A stretch of DNA of 13,391 bases. Source: Bacillota bacterium. GTDB lineage: Bacteria > Bacillota > Bacilli > Alicyclobacillales > Alicyclobacillaceae. The DNA lies in assembly GCA_021816665.1 (NCBI GenBank), contig JAKAXI010000019.1, positions 1 through 13,391 on the forward strand, written 5' to 3'. Positions 12,948 to 13,391 of the stretch are shown here, piece after piece. A program made the translations under genes and the position numbers. The first letter of the stretch is position 1. Each line of letters starts with the position of its first letter. The notes beneath the pieces were generated by a model that was given only the letters and a program-made list of their open reading frames with translations, was not told the origin of the DNA and searched no databases.

Positions 12948-13391
12948 CTACCCTCCGATGTGTGACATTTCTACTTTGATTCGCCGTTTGGTTTCATCTG
13001 TGCGCTCTTCTGAGTAACGATCGCTCCGCCGGACCCAGACCCTGTGGATGATGTTGCGAATTTCAGCGTCACTCATGTCACTTCGTATCGGAGTCCGTAA
13101 ATCCATGCCAGTGGAACCAAACAGACATGTGTACAAGAACCCCTCTGAGGACAGACGAGCCCGCGTACATCCGCTGCAAAAAGGGCGTGTTACCGACGCG
13201 ATCACGCCGAATTCACCTGCTCCATCCGTATAGCGGTACCTTGTCGCGACCTCTCCGGGTTTTTTCGGCGGAACAGGCTCAAACGGCCATTTGTCTGCAA
13301 TCGTGGCTAATATCTCGTCCGCTGGGACCACATCGTCGAGGCGCCAGCCGTTGGTATTGCCGACGTCCATGTATTCATTAAAGATCGAAAC
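12948..13391 (-). CDS. moaA: GTP 3',8-cyclase MoaA, C-terminal part (cut by window edge)
   Basis: 147 C-terminal residues are visible; the radical-SAM N-terminus lies beyond the right edge. The segment NEYMDVGNTNGW matches the conserved FIE(Y/F)MDVG region. The C-terminal 4Fe-4S ligands, which bind GTP, are present as CSGCTRARLSSEGFLYTC (CxxC plus a third Cys). The protein ends in the Gly-Gly tail (SHIGG) needed for its function with MoaC. MoaA makes the first intermediate of molybdopterin synthesis, so it supplies the cofactor used by the downstream hydroxylase. Its own terminator makes it a separate unit. Confidence 0.93.
   Translation of the reverse strand, partial: VSIFNEYMDVGNTNGWRLDDVVPADEILATIADKWPFEPVPPKKPGEVATRYRYTDGAGEFGVIASVTRPFCSGCTRARLSSEGFLYTCLFGSTGMDLRTPIRSDMSDAEIRNIIHRVWVRRSDRYSEERTDETKRRIKVEMSHIGG

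Overview
The window reads as part of the chromosome of an aerobic, endospore-former-type Firmicute (Bacilli, plausibly Alicyclobacillaceae or a relative). This is inferred from an IDEAL-domain protein, a YqjM/NamA-type ene-reductase, a PerR-like Fur protein, strong G-rich Shine-Dalgarno (SD) sequences in front of many GTG/TTG starts, and sigma-A style promoters. I see no mobile element, CRISPR, tRNA or rRNA. Nearly everything from 1.48 kb to the right edge lies on the minus strand.

Left part (1-1480). A short minus-strand transcription unit (about 25-207) has a near-consensus promoter and an intrinsic terminator but no convincing ORF. Its two ends pair with each other, which suggests a structured RNA, possibly 6S RNA or an attenuated leader. 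On the plus strand follow an SH3-like/IDEAL small protein (387-737), an unexplained open stretch in a different frame (680-838), and a DedA-family membrane protein (859-1479).

Middle part (1481-4950), minus strand. A Fur/PerR-family regulator is convergent with DedA and carries Glu at the position of the peroxide-sensing Asp of PerR. Then come the NADPH dehydrogenase NamA and thioredoxin, probably one transcript from a TTGACA-17-TACTAT promoter. A secreted two-LysM lytic transglycosylase follows, and then a 51-residue four-cysteine protein with its own terminator.

Right part (4950-12745), minus strand. A compact seven-gene molybdenum hydroxylase operon is read in the order small (2Fe-2S), large (Mo), medium (FAD), MoxR-type AAA+ ATPase, CoxE-type VWA protein, XdhC/CoxI-like protein, MocA-like nucleotidyltransferase. 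The large subunit carries the AYRGAGR active-site motif and the gene order is S-L-M. Both are hallmarks of the form II ('putative CO dehydrogenase') group, so the true substrate is open. The ATPase/VWA pair, XdhC and MocA supply active-site maturation and cytosine-dinucleotide cofactor formation. At the right edge the C-terminal part of moaA (molybdopterin synthesis) lies upstream on the same strand. It is separated from the operon by a strong terminator and by a candidate promoter whose spacer holds a 13-bp inverted repeat.

No clearly unprecedented system is visible. The best leads are the orphan structured RNA, the PerR/Fur hybrid sensor, the form II hydroxylase with its putative operator, and the tiny zinc-ribbon-like gene just downstream of the hydroxylase operon.
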